A stretch of 64,000 bases of DNA from UBA6059 sp040219045 (GTDB taxonomy: Bacteria > Bacteroidota > Bacteroidia > Cytophagales > Cyclobacteriaceae). The position numbers and the translations under genes are program-made. Each line of letters begins with the position of its first letter. The first letter of the stretch is position 1. Where the stretch lies: assembly GCA_965229505.1 (NCBI GenBank), contig OZ245881.1, forward strand, positions 4,588,001 to 4,652,000, read 5' to 3'. The notes under the pieces are model-generated. The model ran no database searches, was not told the DNA's origin, and saw only the letters and a list, made by a program, of their open reading frames with translations. Shown in pieces: positions 32,179 through 41,552 of this stretch.

Positions 32179-35178
32179 ATGAGCTTCAAACTGATAACAA
32201 AAAATGTCCTCCTCTTCGTGATGGCATTGACCTCACACCTGGCGTTCAGTCAGGACATGGAGGCACTTTTCAAAGAAATGAAATACCGCAATGTAGGACC
32301 TAACCGTGGTGGAAGGGTGACCGCAGTTGCGGGTATCGCAAGCATACCTGGTACGTTCTACGCGGGTGCTACCGGTGGCGGTGTGTGGAAAACCACCGAC
32401 TATGGTACCACCTGGAACAACGTCTCTGACGGTTTCTTCGCTTCACCTTCTATTGGTGAAATCAGAGTAGTCCAGTCCAATCCTGACATTGTCTATGTCG
32501 GCACGGGCTCTGATGGATTGAGATCTAATGTGATTCCTGGTAAGGGCATGTATAAGTCTATGGATGCTGGAGCCACATGGGAGCATATAGGCCTCAAAGA
32601 TGCCGGGCAGATCGGATCACTTGAAATTCACCCGGACGACCCCAATACAGTATTCGTAGGAGTGATCGGATCGGCATTTGCCAATAATGAGACCAGGGGA
32701 TTGTTTAAAACTACAGACGGAGGAAAGAACTGGGAGAAAATATTCTACCATTCTGACAGTATCGGTGTAGCAGACTTTGAGTTTGCTCCTGACAATACCA
32801 ATACCATGTATGCGACATTGTGGAGAGCCGAGCGAAAGCCATGGACGATTATTAGTGGCTCGACCGAAGGTGGGGTTTACAAGTCAACTGACGGAGGTAA
32901 GACCTGGAATAAGTCTTCAAATGGCCTGCCTTCAGGGTTGATTGGTAAGATTGACCTGGCAGTTTCGCCAGCTGCTCCTGACAAGGTATTTGCGATAGTA
33001 GAAGCACCGGAGAAACAAGGTGGATTCTATGTCTCTGAAGATCGTGGGGACAATTGGAAGCAGGTAAGTGACGATGGCAGTTTGACCAACCGACCTTTTT
33101 ACTATACAAACCTTGATGCTAACCCACTGAATGCTGATGCGTTATTCTCAAATGCCGGACGTGCAAGGAGATCATTGGATGGCGGTAAGACTTGGTTTGG
33201 ATTTGATGTTCCTCATGGTGACAATCATGCCATTTGGCAAAACCCCAATGACACTACCATTTGGGTACAAGCCAATGATGGAGGAGTCAACGTAACCACG
33301 AACGATGGCGCCACATGGTCTACACAGTTCAATCAACCCACGGCTGAGCTTTACACGGTGGAGGTAGATGACCAATATCCCTACTGGCTCTATGCTGGTC
33401 AGCAGGATAACTATACGACCATAGCTGTGCCAAGCCGTCCGCCATACGGTGTGCAGGCGGGTGCCAATGCCTGGATTATCAATACCGGTGGTTGTGAGAC
33501 CGGACCTGCCGTTCCCAAGCCCGGCAACCACAATATTGTCTATTCTGATTGTAAAGGACGATTTGGCGTATATGATAAGCGTACAGGCCAGGAGAAGCAA
33601 TACTACGTAGGTGCTGCCAATATGTACGGTCACAACCCAAAAGACCTGAAATATAGATTTCAGCGCGTAGCTCCAATCCACGTCTCTCCGCACAACCCCG
33701 ACGTAGTGTATCACACTTCGCAGTATGTGCACAAGACGACTGACGATGGAGTAACCTGGGAGCAGATCAGCCCTGATTTGACAGCATTCGAGCCTGACAA
33801 GCAGGTAGTACCCGGTACCCCAATCACAAGAGACGTAACCGGCGAGGAGTACTATAGTGTGATTTATGCCATAAGAGAATCTCCAGTGACAGCCGGTGTA
33901 ATCTGGACTGGAGCTAACGATGGTCCTGTGCATGTGACCAAAGATGGTGGTGCTAACTGGACCGATGTGACCCCAGAGATGCCTACCGGCGGAAGAATTG
34001 ATTGTGTTGAGCCTTCACCGCACAAGGACGGCAAAGCCTACTTCACTTCACTGAGATACATGTTCGGTGATGATAAGCCATACATCTATAAGACAGAAGA
34101 CTTTGGTGCTTCATGGGAGCTCATCTCAGATAACAATGGCATTCCTGCTGACTATCCAGTGCGTGTCGTTCGTGAGGATCCGGCCAGAGAAGGACTGCTT
34201 TATGCGGGTACTGAGTTTGGAATGTTCGTATCCATGGACGATGGTGAAAGTTGGACACCATTTCAGCAGAACTTGCCCGTTACCCCAATCACAGATATTA
34301 AGGTAGTTCGAAATGGCCTGGCCATGTCGACAATGGGCCGTGGATTTTGGGTGATGGATGACGTAACTCCACTACACCAGTTGAATGGCGATGTTGCTAA
34401 TGCTCCGGCTTACCTCTTTAAGCCAGACAACACTATCAAATATGTTTACAGAGGCAACAACGAGTCGGACAATCCACATTACCCGACACCTGCTGTGACT
34501 ATCTCATATCATTTGGGCAATGTGCCAAGTGGTGATATCACCCTGGAAATCACGGATGCGAGCGGTAAGGTGATCAATACGTTCAATAGTGCTGATGGTG
34601 CTGAGGGTAATGGTGGCCGCAATATGGCAACAGGATTCTTTGGATCTGCCGGGAAAGCCACTTTAACCAAACTAGAGGGCATTAATCGATTTGACTGGGA
34701 TATGACCCATATGGGTGCATGGTCGTCTAACGCCAAAAGGGCATTTCTAGGTGGGCCTTCTGTAGCTCCGGGTACCTACACTGCTAAGTTGACGGTAGGA
34801 GATCAGACGATGAGTCAATCATTTGAAGTCATGATTGACCCAAGAGTGGAGGCTACTGGCACTACCGTGGCTGACTTAAAAGAGCAAGAGGCGCTATCAC
34901 TCAAAATCGTTGCACTGCAATCTGAAGCCAATAAATTCCTCGCTGAGGTAAAAGAGCAGCAAAAGACAGCCAAGAATAAGAAACAGATCGCTAAACTGGC
35001 CAAACTGGATGAGGAGTTGGTTATGCAACCTGGTATCTACATGCAGCCTATGCTGACCAATCAGATAAGCTACCTGGGCAGTATGCTAAAGCAAGCAGAT
35101 CAGAAGCCTGGCAAAGATGCTTATGAGAGATATGAGGAGTTGAAAGCTAAATTGGCCTCACTCAAAGCGATGATGTAA
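32179..35178 (+). CDS. Secreted VPS10/sortilin-like beta-propeller protein (999 aa)
   Basis: The signal peptide covers residues 1-24 (ending HLAFSQ). The protein then has many Asp-box (BNR) repeats: TTDYGTTWNNVS, SMDAGATWEHIG, TTDGGKNWEKIF, STDGGKTWNKSS, SEDRGDNWKQVS, SLDGGKTWFGFD, TNDGATWSTQF, TTDDGVTWEQIS, TKDGGANWTDVT, TEDFGASWELIS and SMDDGESWTPFQ. These form about two propellers. A beta-sandwich region follows (about 740-880), then a helical coiled-coil-like tail. Proteins of this layout are common in Bacteroidota and annotated as glycosyl hydrolase or sialidase-like; catalysis is unproven. No T9SS tail is clear. Confidence 0.88.
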   Translation: MSFKLITKNVLLFVMALTSHLAFSQDMEALFKEMKYRNVGPNRGGRVTAVAGIASIPGTFYAGATGGGVWKTTDYGTTWNNVSDGFFASPSIGEIRVVQSNPDIVYVGTGSDGLRSNVIPGKGMYKSMDAGATWEHIGLKDAGQIGSLEIHPDDPNTVFVGVIGSAFANNETRGLFKTTDGGKNWEKIFYHSDSIGVADFEFAPDNTNTMYATLWRAERKPWTIISGSTEGGVYKSTDGGKTWNKSSNGLPSGLIGKIDLAVSPAAPDKVFAIVEAPEKQGGFYVSEDRGDNWKQVSDDGSLTNRPFYYTNLDANPLNADALFSNAGRARRSLDGGKTWFGFDVPHGDNHAIWQNPNDTTIWVQANDGGVNVTTNDGATWSTQFNQPTAELYTVEVDDQYPYWLYAGQQDNYTTIAVPSRPPYGVQAGANAWIINTGGCETGPAVPKPGNHNIVYSDCKGRFGVYDKRTGQEKQYYVGAANMYGHNPKDLKYRFQRVAPIHVSPHNPDVVYHTSQYVHKTTDDGVTWEQISPDLTAFEPDKQVVPGTPITRDVTGEEYYSVIYAIRESPVTAGVIWTGANDGPVHVTKDGGANWTDVTPEMPTGGRIDCVEPSPHKDGKAYFTSLRYMFGDDKPYIYKTEDFGASWELISDNNGIPADYPVRVVREDPAREGLLYAGTEFGMFVSMDDGESWTPFQQNLPVTPITDIKVVRNGLAMSTMGRGFWVMDDVTPLHQLNGDVANAPAYLFKPDNTIKYVYRGNNESDNPHYPTPAVTISYHLGNVPSGDITLEITDASGKVINTFNSADGAEGNGGRNMATGFFGSAGKATLTKLEGINRFDWDMTHMGAWSSNAKRAFLGGPSVAPGTYTAKLTVGDQTMSQSFEVMIDPRVEATGTTVADLKEQEALSLKIVALQSEANKFLAEVKEQQKTAKNKKQIAKLAKLDEELVMQPGIYMQPMLTNQISYLGSMLKQADQKPGKDAYERYEELKAKLASLKAMM

Positions 35179-35205
35179 GACTTTAAGATTTAATTACCCA
35201 AATGC

Positions 35206-35239
35206 AAAAAAGGCTGTTCCAATAGGACAGTCTTTTTTT
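35206..35239 (+). terminator. Terminator after the VPS10-like gene
   Basis: AAAAAAGGCTGTTCC pairs with GGACAGTCTTTTTTT through a short loop (with G-U pairs) and a T tract. It lies about 30 bases after the stop. Confidence 0.7.
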
Positions 35240-35338
35240 GTGTGCCTGAGTGCCCATACATTAATCTGTCCCTCATTGACATTCAGCCAATAGGGGACTA
35301 ATTTGCACAATGCTACTGTTACTAACTCAATGACTCCT

Positions 35339-36814
35339 ATGAAGAACTTGGCCTTTCTGTTTTCGCTCCTCCTGTTAACTAGCTGTGGCGATGACAGTGA
35401 CAATGGCGGTACGACCGATCCGACCACTGACCCTACCAGTCCCACTGACCCTGTCACATTCGCCGTAGACATTGGCGATAGCGAAATACCCTATATCGTC
35501 ATCAATACTGGTGGTCAAGCCATCGAGAACGAGCCCAAGATACCAGCCACCATGAAGGTTTATGTGCAATCAGCTGAGATATTGAGTGGCAATATTGGAA
35601 TTGAATACCGAGGATCTACCTCATTCCGGATTTCTGATAAGAAGTCCTTCGGAATCGAGACCTGGGATATGGATGGTAATGATACAGACATGGAGATTTT
35701 CGGTTTTCCTGAAGAAGAAGACTGGATTCTCAACGGTCATGTTGTCAACCTGGGAGGGGACTATGCCTTTGACCGAACGCTGATGTACCACTATTTCGGC
35801 TACAACCTCTATCGAGATATGGGAAGGTATGCCAGCCGAACGAGATTTGTAGAGCTCGAGCTCAACGGTCAGTACCTGGGCGTCTATGTATTCATGGAAA
35901 AGCTCAAGCGAGACAAGGAGCGAATCAACATAGAAAAACTCAACCCTGAAGATAACGAGGGGGAGGCTATCACTGGTGGCTACATTCTAAAAATTGATAA
36001 GACCGCAGGAGGCGACCTCAATATCAATCAGCCGTTAGAATACTTCGAGAACAATTGGGCTGATGATGCCCGATATACTGAGCAGATCAGCTTCAGATCT
36101 CAGTATGACATCTTCGGAGAGCCTATGGATATTCCTCCTTATGGTGAGCCGTATCACTCCTCTATGTTTCGGGAGACTTATTTTCTCTATGAAGAACCTG
36201 CAGCAGATGAAATCACCACTCAGCAAAAGGACTATATAGCTGACTATGTGCATCAGTTCGAAACGGCTTTGCTCAATGACGATTTTTCGACTGAGGTGAG
36301 AACCTACACCGATTACATTGATATCAATAGTTTCGTTGACTACTTCTTACTCAACGAGATCGTGCGCAATGTCGATGGCTATCGCCTGAGTACCTACCTG
36401 CAAAAGGATAGGGGTGGGAAGCTAGCAATGGGGCCGGTCTGGGATCTTAACATTGGCTATGACACAGGAGATAGAGTTCCGCTCAATGGCTGGGTGATTA
36501 ATTACAATGACTATGTGGACTCAGATGCCTGGATGATGCCATTTTGGTGGCCAAGATTGCTGGAAGACCCTTTATTCAGAACTGCCGTCAAAAATCGCTG
36601 GAATGAGTTGAGAGGAAGCACTTTAAGCACTTCACGTTTGCAAAGTCTGGTTGATCAAAATGCAAACTACCTGATTGATAACGGAGCAGTCGATCGTAAC
36701 TATAGCGTTTGGTCACTACCTTCTCCTGTCAACTATACTGAAAGCATAGCTAGTCTCAGGGAGTACCTTGAAAACCGAACCCTGTGGATGGATCAGGAGA
36801 TACAGAGCTTCTAA
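35339..36814 (+). CDS. CotH-kinase-family surface lipoprotein
   Basis: CotH-type proteins are atypical kinases, known from Bacillus spore-coat CotH, which phosphorylates coat proteins. The 491-residue form starts MKNLAFLFSLLLLTSCG; C17 is the lipid Cys of the lipobox LLTSC. An ATG three codons upstream is possible, and the TTG at 35303 is unlikely. A Thr/Asp/Pro-rich linker follows. The kinase core begins about residue 70 and includes YRGSTSF, KKSFGIETW, WILNGHVVN, RFVELELNGQYLGVYVFMEK (residues 158-177) and GPVWDLNIGYD. It should be an outer-membrane or surface protein. The substrate is unknown. Confidence 0.88.
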   Translation: MKNLAFLFSLLLLTSCGDDSDNGGTTDPTTDPTSPTDPVTFAVDIGDSEIPYIVINTGGQAIENEPKIPATMKVYVQSAEILSGNIGIEYRGSTSFRISDKKSFGIETWDMDGNDTDMEIFGFPEEEDWILNGHVVNLGGDYAFDRTLMYHYFGYNLYRDMGRYASRTRFVELELNGQYLGVYVFMEKLKRDKERINIEKLNPEDNEGEAITGGYILKIDKTAGGDLNINQPLEYFENNWADDARYTEQISFRSQYDIFGEPMDIPPYGEPYHSSMFRETYFLYEEPAADEITTQQKDYIADYVHQFETALLNDDFSTEVRTYTDYIDINSFVDYFLLNEIVRNVDGYRLSTYLQKDRGGKLAMGPVWDLNIGYDTGDRVPLNGWVINYNDYVDSDAWMMPFWWPRLLEDPLFRTAVKNRWNELRGSTLSTSRLQSLVDQNANYLIDNGAVDRNYSVWSLPSPVNYTESIASLREYLENRTLWMDQEIQSF

Positions 36815-36859
36815 AAACTGTAAAAATAAGGATCAAATAGACCATTCTATTCGAAAGAT

Positions 36860-36889
36860 AAAACCCAAGATCATAAGGTCTTGGGTTTT
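36860..36889 (+). terminator. Terminator after the CotH gene
   Basis: AAAACCCAAGA and TCTTGGGTTTT form an 11-bp stem with an 8-base loop and a T-rich tail, 45 bases after the stop. Confidence 0.85.
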
Positions 36890-36930
36890 GTTATTTGCGA
36901 TTACTAATAGAATAGTAATATCAATGAAAC

Positions 36931-36987
36931 TTTACATTTAGAAAAACGTGTATATCTTTGTGTAAAACAAACTTTACAAAATGTAAA
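36931..36987. promoter_or_regulatory. Operator array of four TTTACA/TGTAAA half-sites
   Basis: Half-sites are at 36931-36936 (TTTACA), 36961-36966 (TGTAAA), 36973-36978 (TTTACA) and 36982-36987 (TGTAAA). The last three form two overlapping inverted repeats and cover the likely transcription start after the -7 box at 36953-36960. The XRE protein encoded downstream is the natural candidate to bind here. Confidence 0.6.
36953..36960 (+). promoter_or_regulatory. -7 promoter box for the membrane protein/XRE pair
   Basis: TATCTTTG fits TAnnTTTG exactly, 41 bases before the ATG at 37001, within the half-site array. Confidence 0.6.
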
Positions 36988-37000
36988 CTAGAAAGATCAG

Positions 37001-37414
37001 ATGAGCACAAAAAGACAAACACGAAATCAGCGAGTAATCAAGGAAACACGAAACCTCGCCATATGGACAGGTGCCTGGACATTGACGATGGCATTGGCAA
37101 ACTTCGGACATGTGTTTTTATGGGATAAACATATTGGCTTGACTGTAGCTGCCATAGTCATCAATGTTCTTCTGGGCGTTGGTATGATCCTGGCTAATAT
37201 TCGACATCTTAAGGCGCTGGATGAAATGCATCGGAAGGTGGCCATGGACGCGATGGGAGTTTCGCTAGGTGTAGCCGTTGTGGGTGGACTGGCGTATTCT
37301 AATCTGGATATTACCAATGTCATCTCCTATGATGCCGAGATTTCCCATTTGGTTGTATTAATTGGCCTCACCTATGTCGTGAGCACTGTCGTGGGTAATC
37401 TCAGGTATAGATGA
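37001..37414 (+). CDS. Small four-TM membrane protein, partner of the XRE regulator
   Basis: The 137-residue protein has four hydrophobic segments: LAIWTGAWTLTMALANFGHVF, shown as WTGAWTLTMALANFG, LTVAAIVINVLLGVGMIL, AMGVSLGVAVVGGLAY and ISHLVVLIGLTYVVSTVVG. A basic N-terminus with KRQTRNQR precedes TM1. It overlaps the XRE regulator gene by four bases (ATGA). Such membrane-protein/XRE pairs recur in Gram-positives and Bacteroidota, and the membrane protein may control the regulator. The function is not known. Confidence 0.75.
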   Translation: MSTKRQTRNQRVIKETRNLAIWTGAWTLTMALANFGHVFLWDKHIGLTVAAIVINVLLGVGMILANIRHLKALDEMHRKVAMDAMGVSLGVAVVGGLAYSNLDITNVISYDAEISHLVVLIGLTYVVSTVVGNLRYR

Positions 37415-37617
37415 AAAACCGTATCAAAGTACTTCGTGCTGAGCGAGACATGACACAAGCGGATTTGGCAGATGCTACACTTGTGTCCAGACAAACGATC
37501 AACGCCATCGAAAAAGGTAAGTTCGACCCTAGTTTACCGCTCGCCTTTAAGATCGCCCGACTTTTCGAAAAGACTATCGAAGAGGTGTTTCAGGATGAGG
37601 ATAATGACGTGGGTTAG
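37411..37617 (+). CDS. XRE-family transcriptional regulator (68 aa)
   Basis: This is a single helix-turn-helix of the Cro/C1 type: LRAERDMTQADLADATLVSRQTINAIEKGKFDPSLPLAFKIARLF, with RQTINAIEKGK as the recognition helix text. The size and the FDPSLPLAFKIA ending match the YozG group. It is coupled to the membrane protein in front by a four-base overlap. It probably binds the TTTACA/TGTAAA array upstream of the pair (inference). Confidence 0.9.
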   Translation: MKNRIKVLRAERDMTQADLADATLVSRQTINAIEKGKFDPSLPLAFKIARLFEKTIEEVFQDEDNDVG

Positions 37618-37626
37618 GAAGTAGTT

Positions 37627-38826
37627 TTATTTCTTCATTGCCTGTGGGGTCATTTGCGTAAGGCTTCTCCAGAGCCACTCGAAAGGGCCGTATCGAAAAT
37701 GACGTAACCATATAGGAGAGACCAAAAGCTGTACTGTCCATATACCGAGCACGATGAAGAGTTGCTCTAGACGATCAGCCTGGCCAAACAGACCTAGCCC
37801 AAAACCATAGAAAACAAACGTACATATCAATGTCTGACTCAGGTAATTGGTCAATGCCATTCTGCCGACAGCAGCCAGCCTTTTTCTGAGAGGTTCCAGA
37901 AGGTTTGATTTGATAATAAGATTGAATATCGCGACATAAGCGATGGCCACTCCCAAGCTTCCCCAGTAATTCCATTGAGAGCCAATAAACATGGAGTACT
38001 CGAGTGACCAGTCATGAGCAAAGTTTTGAATCACTCCATAAATAACCAATGCTAAACCTACTAGCCCAGATACGAGACCGATTTTCCGATAGGAAGCCAT
38101 AGAGAATCCTCCCTGAAAAAAGCTGGACTTATATAATGCCATGCCTATAAGCATCAATCCGGAAATTCTCCAAAAGAAGAGAATTAGAAAGACAGTCGTG
38201 TGCATCACGATCGTAGAATCAATGCGCTGTGACATTTGCTGGCTAAAGGTGCCTGTGTAAGCTGCGATCTCGCTTTGGACCTGCGCTGACGTGGGTTGCC
38301 AGCTTGACATCATACCGGCTACATCAGCATCCGACATGTATTGAATCGAACTTCCAGTTAGTAAATAAAGAATACTGCTGATTGAAAAGAGAATGGTACC
38401 CACGATCAACAAAGATCTTACCTTCATCTTCCTCATCGGGTAAACCAAAAAGGCGATGACCGCATAGGGTGTCAATATATCACCCGACCAGAGACCATAG
38501 GCATGTATTAAGCCGATTACGAGCAGCCAAAAATTCCTTTTGTAATGCACACCTAGTGAGCTTCCCGTTTTTCGTTCTGAGCCTTCAGAAATCATAAGAA
38601 TGGAAGCTCCAAAAAGCATAGAGAACAAACTCATAAATTTCTGATCGGCAAAGACGTGACTAATTATCCACACCCACTTGTTAATACCCGATAGATCACC
38701 ATAGGCAGTGGGATTGAGATAGGCCTGGTTGACCATAGAAAAACTCTGAATATTCATAATGAGAATGCCGAGCACTGCAAACCCACGTATGACATCCAGT
38801 GATTCTATTCTAGTATCATTTCTCAT
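37627..38826 (-). CDS. DUF418/YeiB-family membrane protein
   Basis: The 399-residue protein begins RIESLDVIRGFAVLGILIMNI, the opening of the DUF418 family, and has about nine to ten membrane helices with a C-terminal DUF418 domain (NYLSQTLICTFVFYGFGLGLFG near residue 330, shown as NYLSQTLICTFVFYG). The related acyltransferase-like membrane proteins may modify surface polymers, but the reaction is unknown. It ends nine bases after the XRE gene, tail to tail. Confidence 0.88.
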   Translation of the reverse strand: MRNDTRIESLDVIRGFAVLGILIMNIQSFSMVNQAYLNPTAYGDLSGINKWVWIISHVFADQKFMSLFSMLFGASILMISEGSERKTGSSLGVHYKRNFWLLVIGLIHAYGLWSGDILTPYAVIAFLVYPMRKMKVRSLLIVGTILFSISSILYLLTGSSIQYMSDADVAGMMSSWQPTSAQVQSEIAAYTGTFSQQMSQRIDSTIVMHTTVFLILFFWRISGLMLIGMALYKSSFFQGGFSMASYRKIGLVSGLVGLALVIYGVIQNFAHDWSLEYSMFIGSQWNYWGSLGVAIAYVAIFNLIIKSNLLEPLRKRLAAVGRMALTNYLSQTLICTFVFYGFGLGLFGQADRLEQLFIVLGIWTVQLLVSPIWLRHFRYGPFEWLWRSLTQMTPQAMKK

Positions 38827-38867
38827 AAGCGTCTTTTTCTTGGTTTGAATTCGATGATTGTGGATTG

Positions 38868-39929
38868 CTACATCTGTACATCATATATCACTTCCATAGG
38901 ATCAGGTATCTTGTCCTTAGGTTCATCCAGCATCTCCCTCAGGTCGATTTCTATTCCTCGGGACATAGTGGAGATAGGCACATCATTGGGAGCGCCTTCA
39001 AATGGGTTTTCTCCCACAGAACCGATTCGCTGCATCGTGTTGAAGATCCAGGAGACCAATGCTGAAAAGGGGATACCCAGCCATACAAAATAGTCTTTCG
39101 TCCAGGGATACTGCTCGCTTAGCTCCAGACCGATATCAGAAAACTCTGGAATGACACCAAAAGGAAGTAGTAGAATAAACAGGTTGACACAGTCATAGCC
39201 CAGCGTGGCAAACTGTCTGGGATAAGGGAAGTTTTTGATGCGCTCTGACTTGCCCTGATGTGTCATCAATTCATTGAGCTTACCTTCGATTTCCAAAAAT
39301 GAAAACTCCCAAATCAGTCCTCGCTCTTTTAAAGCCCGGATCGACTTTGACTGGAGGCTGAGTAGGGTAGCTGCTTTATTTGTTTTGCTGAGCGTGTACG
39401 TTTTCTCTTCCTCTGAGAGTAAAACAGAGAGTTCATCTTCCAGTTTGTTTTCAAATTCGGGTACGAAGAGCCTGTCTTTCCATTCATTGGGCCGCTTCGT
39501 ATTATGCGTTATTTCCCACTGTCTGGGCTGTCGCATCGCATAGCGAAGTGCAGTCAACCAGGCAATGTGACGATAAATGATCGATCGCTGATGTTCCTTA
39601 AGTTCATCATCAGACACTTTGACATCAGCATACTCATTGGTGATCATGTCTTTGACCATAATCGCCAGCATGCGCGAATCGTTGACGATACCTCCCCAGA
39701 TTTGCCTGGCTTCCCAGATTCGGCCGTAAGCGGCATTACTTTGAAAGCCGATCAGGAAAGCCACCGCAGTGCCCAGCAACGCAATAGGCGTCCATGGAAT
39801 CTTCATCCACCCAAATCCTAGTACCTGATAGAGGATGGTGACCACAAAGGCGATGATAAGGAAGAAGCGAATCTCGCGACTCGTCCACTTGATCATATCC
39901 CAGATCTTGTACTTCTTTCGCGTATACAT
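38868..39929 (-). CDS. Bestrophin-like ion channel (UPF0187)
   Basis: Bacterial bestrophins form pentameric anion or cation channels in the inner membrane. The 353-residue protein shows IPWTPIALLGTAVAFLIGFQSNAAYGRIWEARQIWGGIVNDSR (marker text FLIGFQSNAAYGRIWEAR) and the LGIPFSALVSWIFNTMQRIG region near the C-terminus. It has a Pro-rich ending DEPKDKIPDPMEV. It is separated from the DUF418 gene by 41 bases in the same direction and may be co-transcribed with it. Confidence 0.9.
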   Translation of the reverse strand: MYTRKKYKIWDMIKWTSREIRFFLIIAFVVTILYQVLGFGWMKIPWTPIALLGTAVAFLIGFQSNAAYGRIWEARQIWGGIVNDSRMLAIMVKDMITNEYADVKVSDDELKEHQRSIIYRHIAWLTALRYAMRQPRQWEITHNTKRPNEWKDRLFVPEFENKLEDELSVLLSEEEKTYTLSKTNKAATLLSLQSKSIRALKERGLIWEFSFLEIEGKLNELMTHQGKSERIKNFPYPRQFATLGYDCVNLFILLLPFGVIPEFSDIGLELSEQYPWTKDYFVWLGIPFSALVSWIFNTMQRIGSVGENPFEGAPNDVPISTMSRGIEIDLREMLDEPKDKIPDPMEVIYDVQM

Positions 39930-40063
39930 GGATGTGTTTTGTTAGAGGTTTCGGTATCCCAAATTAGGGATTTTATAGAAGAATATGAGCGTATGAATTT
40001 GATATGCTTTTTAAACAACCGCGCTCAACGGAGGTTCTAATTGCTAGTAATCATTCATTAACT

Positions 40064-40312
40064 ATGACAGAAACAGAAGCTAAAGAGATCATCAAAGATA
40101 TTCCGGTAGGAGCAAAGCTCCAGTTGATCAAATCGAACGGAGATATCGTCGATGCAGTACTGGCCAGTCATGATACTGAGGCCATTGAAAAGAAGGATTA
40201 TGGTAGAACCCAGGTGCCTTATTTGCCTCCGGCGCTGCTTGTGCAAGGTAAGCGATGGGGTGTCTTTAGAATGGAAATTGAGGATGTGGTCAACATCGCC
40301 AGGGTGGATTGA
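40064..40312 (+). CDS. Hypothetical small protein (82 aa)
   Basis: The start at the ATG at 40064 (MTETEAKEIIKDIPVG) is preferred over the ATG at 40004, which adds 20 residues without family-like text. The sequence looks like a small beta-barrel: PVGAKLQLIKSNGDIVDAVL, then a loop with YGRTQVPYLPPALLV, then WGVFRMEIEDVVNI. It could be a nucleic-acid or ligand-binding module. No known family is recognised. It is divergent from the bestrophin gene. Confidence 0.6.
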   Translation: MTETEAKEIIKDIPVGAKLQLIKSNGDIVDAVLASHDTEAIEKKDYGRTQVPYLPPALLVQGKRWGVFRMEIEDVVNIARVD

Positions 40313-40332
40313 TAATGGAGATAGCAGGGGCA

Positions 40333-40431
40333 AACCATTAAAATGGTTCAGATTTCATGCAATGAATATAGCCCACGGTTTAAACCGTGGGCTATATGTC
40401 AGAATGAGTTTGAAAATGGTTTAAACCATTT
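40333..40431. repeat. Cluster of three palindromes between convergent genes
   Basis: AACCATT/AATGGTT (40333-40339, 40342-40348) is followed by a perfect 32-bp palindrome at 40366-40397 (half-site ATATAGCCCACGGTTT) and a perfect 18-bp palindrome at 40414-40431 (half-site AAATGGTTT). All share a GGTTTAAACC or AATGGTT-type core. The cluster lies between the 82-aa gene and the nitronate monooxygenase gene, whose stops face it. Confidence 0.85.
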
Positions 40432-40440
40432 GTTATAGAC

Positions 40441-41409
40441 TCAATACCTACCCAGAAGGGTGGCCTGCTGTTCAACTGCTGCCCTGAATTCCTTCTTCAG
40501 TCTATCTACCAACTCAGCTACGCCGGGGCTATCGCTAATTTTCGTCACGCCCTGTCCCGCAGACCAGATGGTTTTCCAGGCTTTGGCTTCATCACCAGCT
40601 GTCAATTCACTACCGAAATCTACTTTTGCGGACTGCTTCCACATTTGCTCAGTAATGCCCATCGCCTCCAGGCTGGGGCGTAAGAAATTGGCATTGACGC
40701 CTGATACCGCCGCTGTATAGACCACATCACTTGCGCCTGAATCGATGATCATTTTTCGATACTCTTCAGGGGCTTCACTTTCCTTTGTGTTGATAAATCG
40801 TGTACCCATATAGGCCAGATCAGCACCCATTTGCATGGCGGAGGCGATATCACCTCCGGTAGAGATACAGCCTGACAGTAGGATGGTTTTGTCAAAGAAC
40901 TGCCTCACCTCACCAATGAAAGGCATAGGATTGAGTGTGCCGGCATGGCCACCCGCTCCGGCTGCTACCAGAATCAATCCATCGACACCTGCTCCTGCCG
41001 CCTTCTCCGCATGCCGCTTCATGATAACATCATGAAAGACCAATCCACCATAGCCATGCACAGCATCGATCAGCTCCGAAACAGCTCCCAAAGAGGTGAT
41101 GATCAACGGCACCTGATGCTTCACGACGATTGCAATATCTGCCTGTAGTCTTGGGTTCGTTTTATGAACTATAAGGTTAACACCAAATGGCGCTGCTTTC
41201 TTTCCAGTCTCTTTTTCCCATTGCGCTAGCTCATCCTTGATCTGGATGACCCACTGCTCAAATCCTTCAGTAGTGCGGTTGTTCAATGCCGGGAAGGTAC
41301 CTACGATACCATTTTTACAGCACTCGATGACCAGCTGTGGGCCAGAGATCAGAAACATAGGTGCAGCTACGGCTGGGAGGGATAATTCTGGAATGAAGGG
41401 TGCTTTCAT
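40441..41409 (-). CDS. Nitronate monooxygenase (2-nitropropane dioxygenase family)
   Basis: This FMN enzyme oxidises nitronates (and in some relatives reduces quinones). The 322-residue protein has the N-terminal PAVAAPMFLISGPQLV, the phosphate-binding AGAGGHAGTLNPMPF, LSGCISTGGDIASAMQMGADLAYMGTRF (marker SGCISTGGDIASAMQMGA), and LAYMGTRFINTKES. The usual active-site His text HDV follows LVF. It fits the class with long loops. It is a single gene. Confidence 0.9.
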   Translation of the reverse strand: MKAPFIPELSLPAVAAPMFLISGPQLVIECCKNGIVGTFPALNNRTTEGFEQWVIQIKDELAQWEKETGKKAAPFGVNLIVHKTNPRLQADIAIVVKHQVPLIITSLGAVSELIDAVHGYGGLVFHDVIMKRHAEKAAGAGVDGLILVAAGAGGHAGTLNPMPFIGEVRQFFDKTILLSGCISTGGDIASAMQMGADLAYMGTRFINTKESEAPEEYRKMIIDSGASDVVYTAAVSGVNANFLRPSLEAMGITEQMWKQSAKVDFGSELTAGDEAKAWKTIWSAGQGVTKISDSPGVAELVDRLKKEFRAAVEQQATLLGRY

Positions 41410-41552
41410 AATCGTTAATATAGATTATTCTAAGTTCTGGAAGCACTAGCGCCATCACTATTGTTGTTAGTTGACGAGTCACCAGACATTTCACTGAGAC
41501 TACTTATCAATAGATTTTATAGTTAAATTGGGAGTTCAACAATCACTTTACC

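Noticed and set aside
33172..33933. 253-residue open frame on the minus strand
   Set aside because: It is antisense to the VPS10-like gene and is a by-product of its repetitive codon use.
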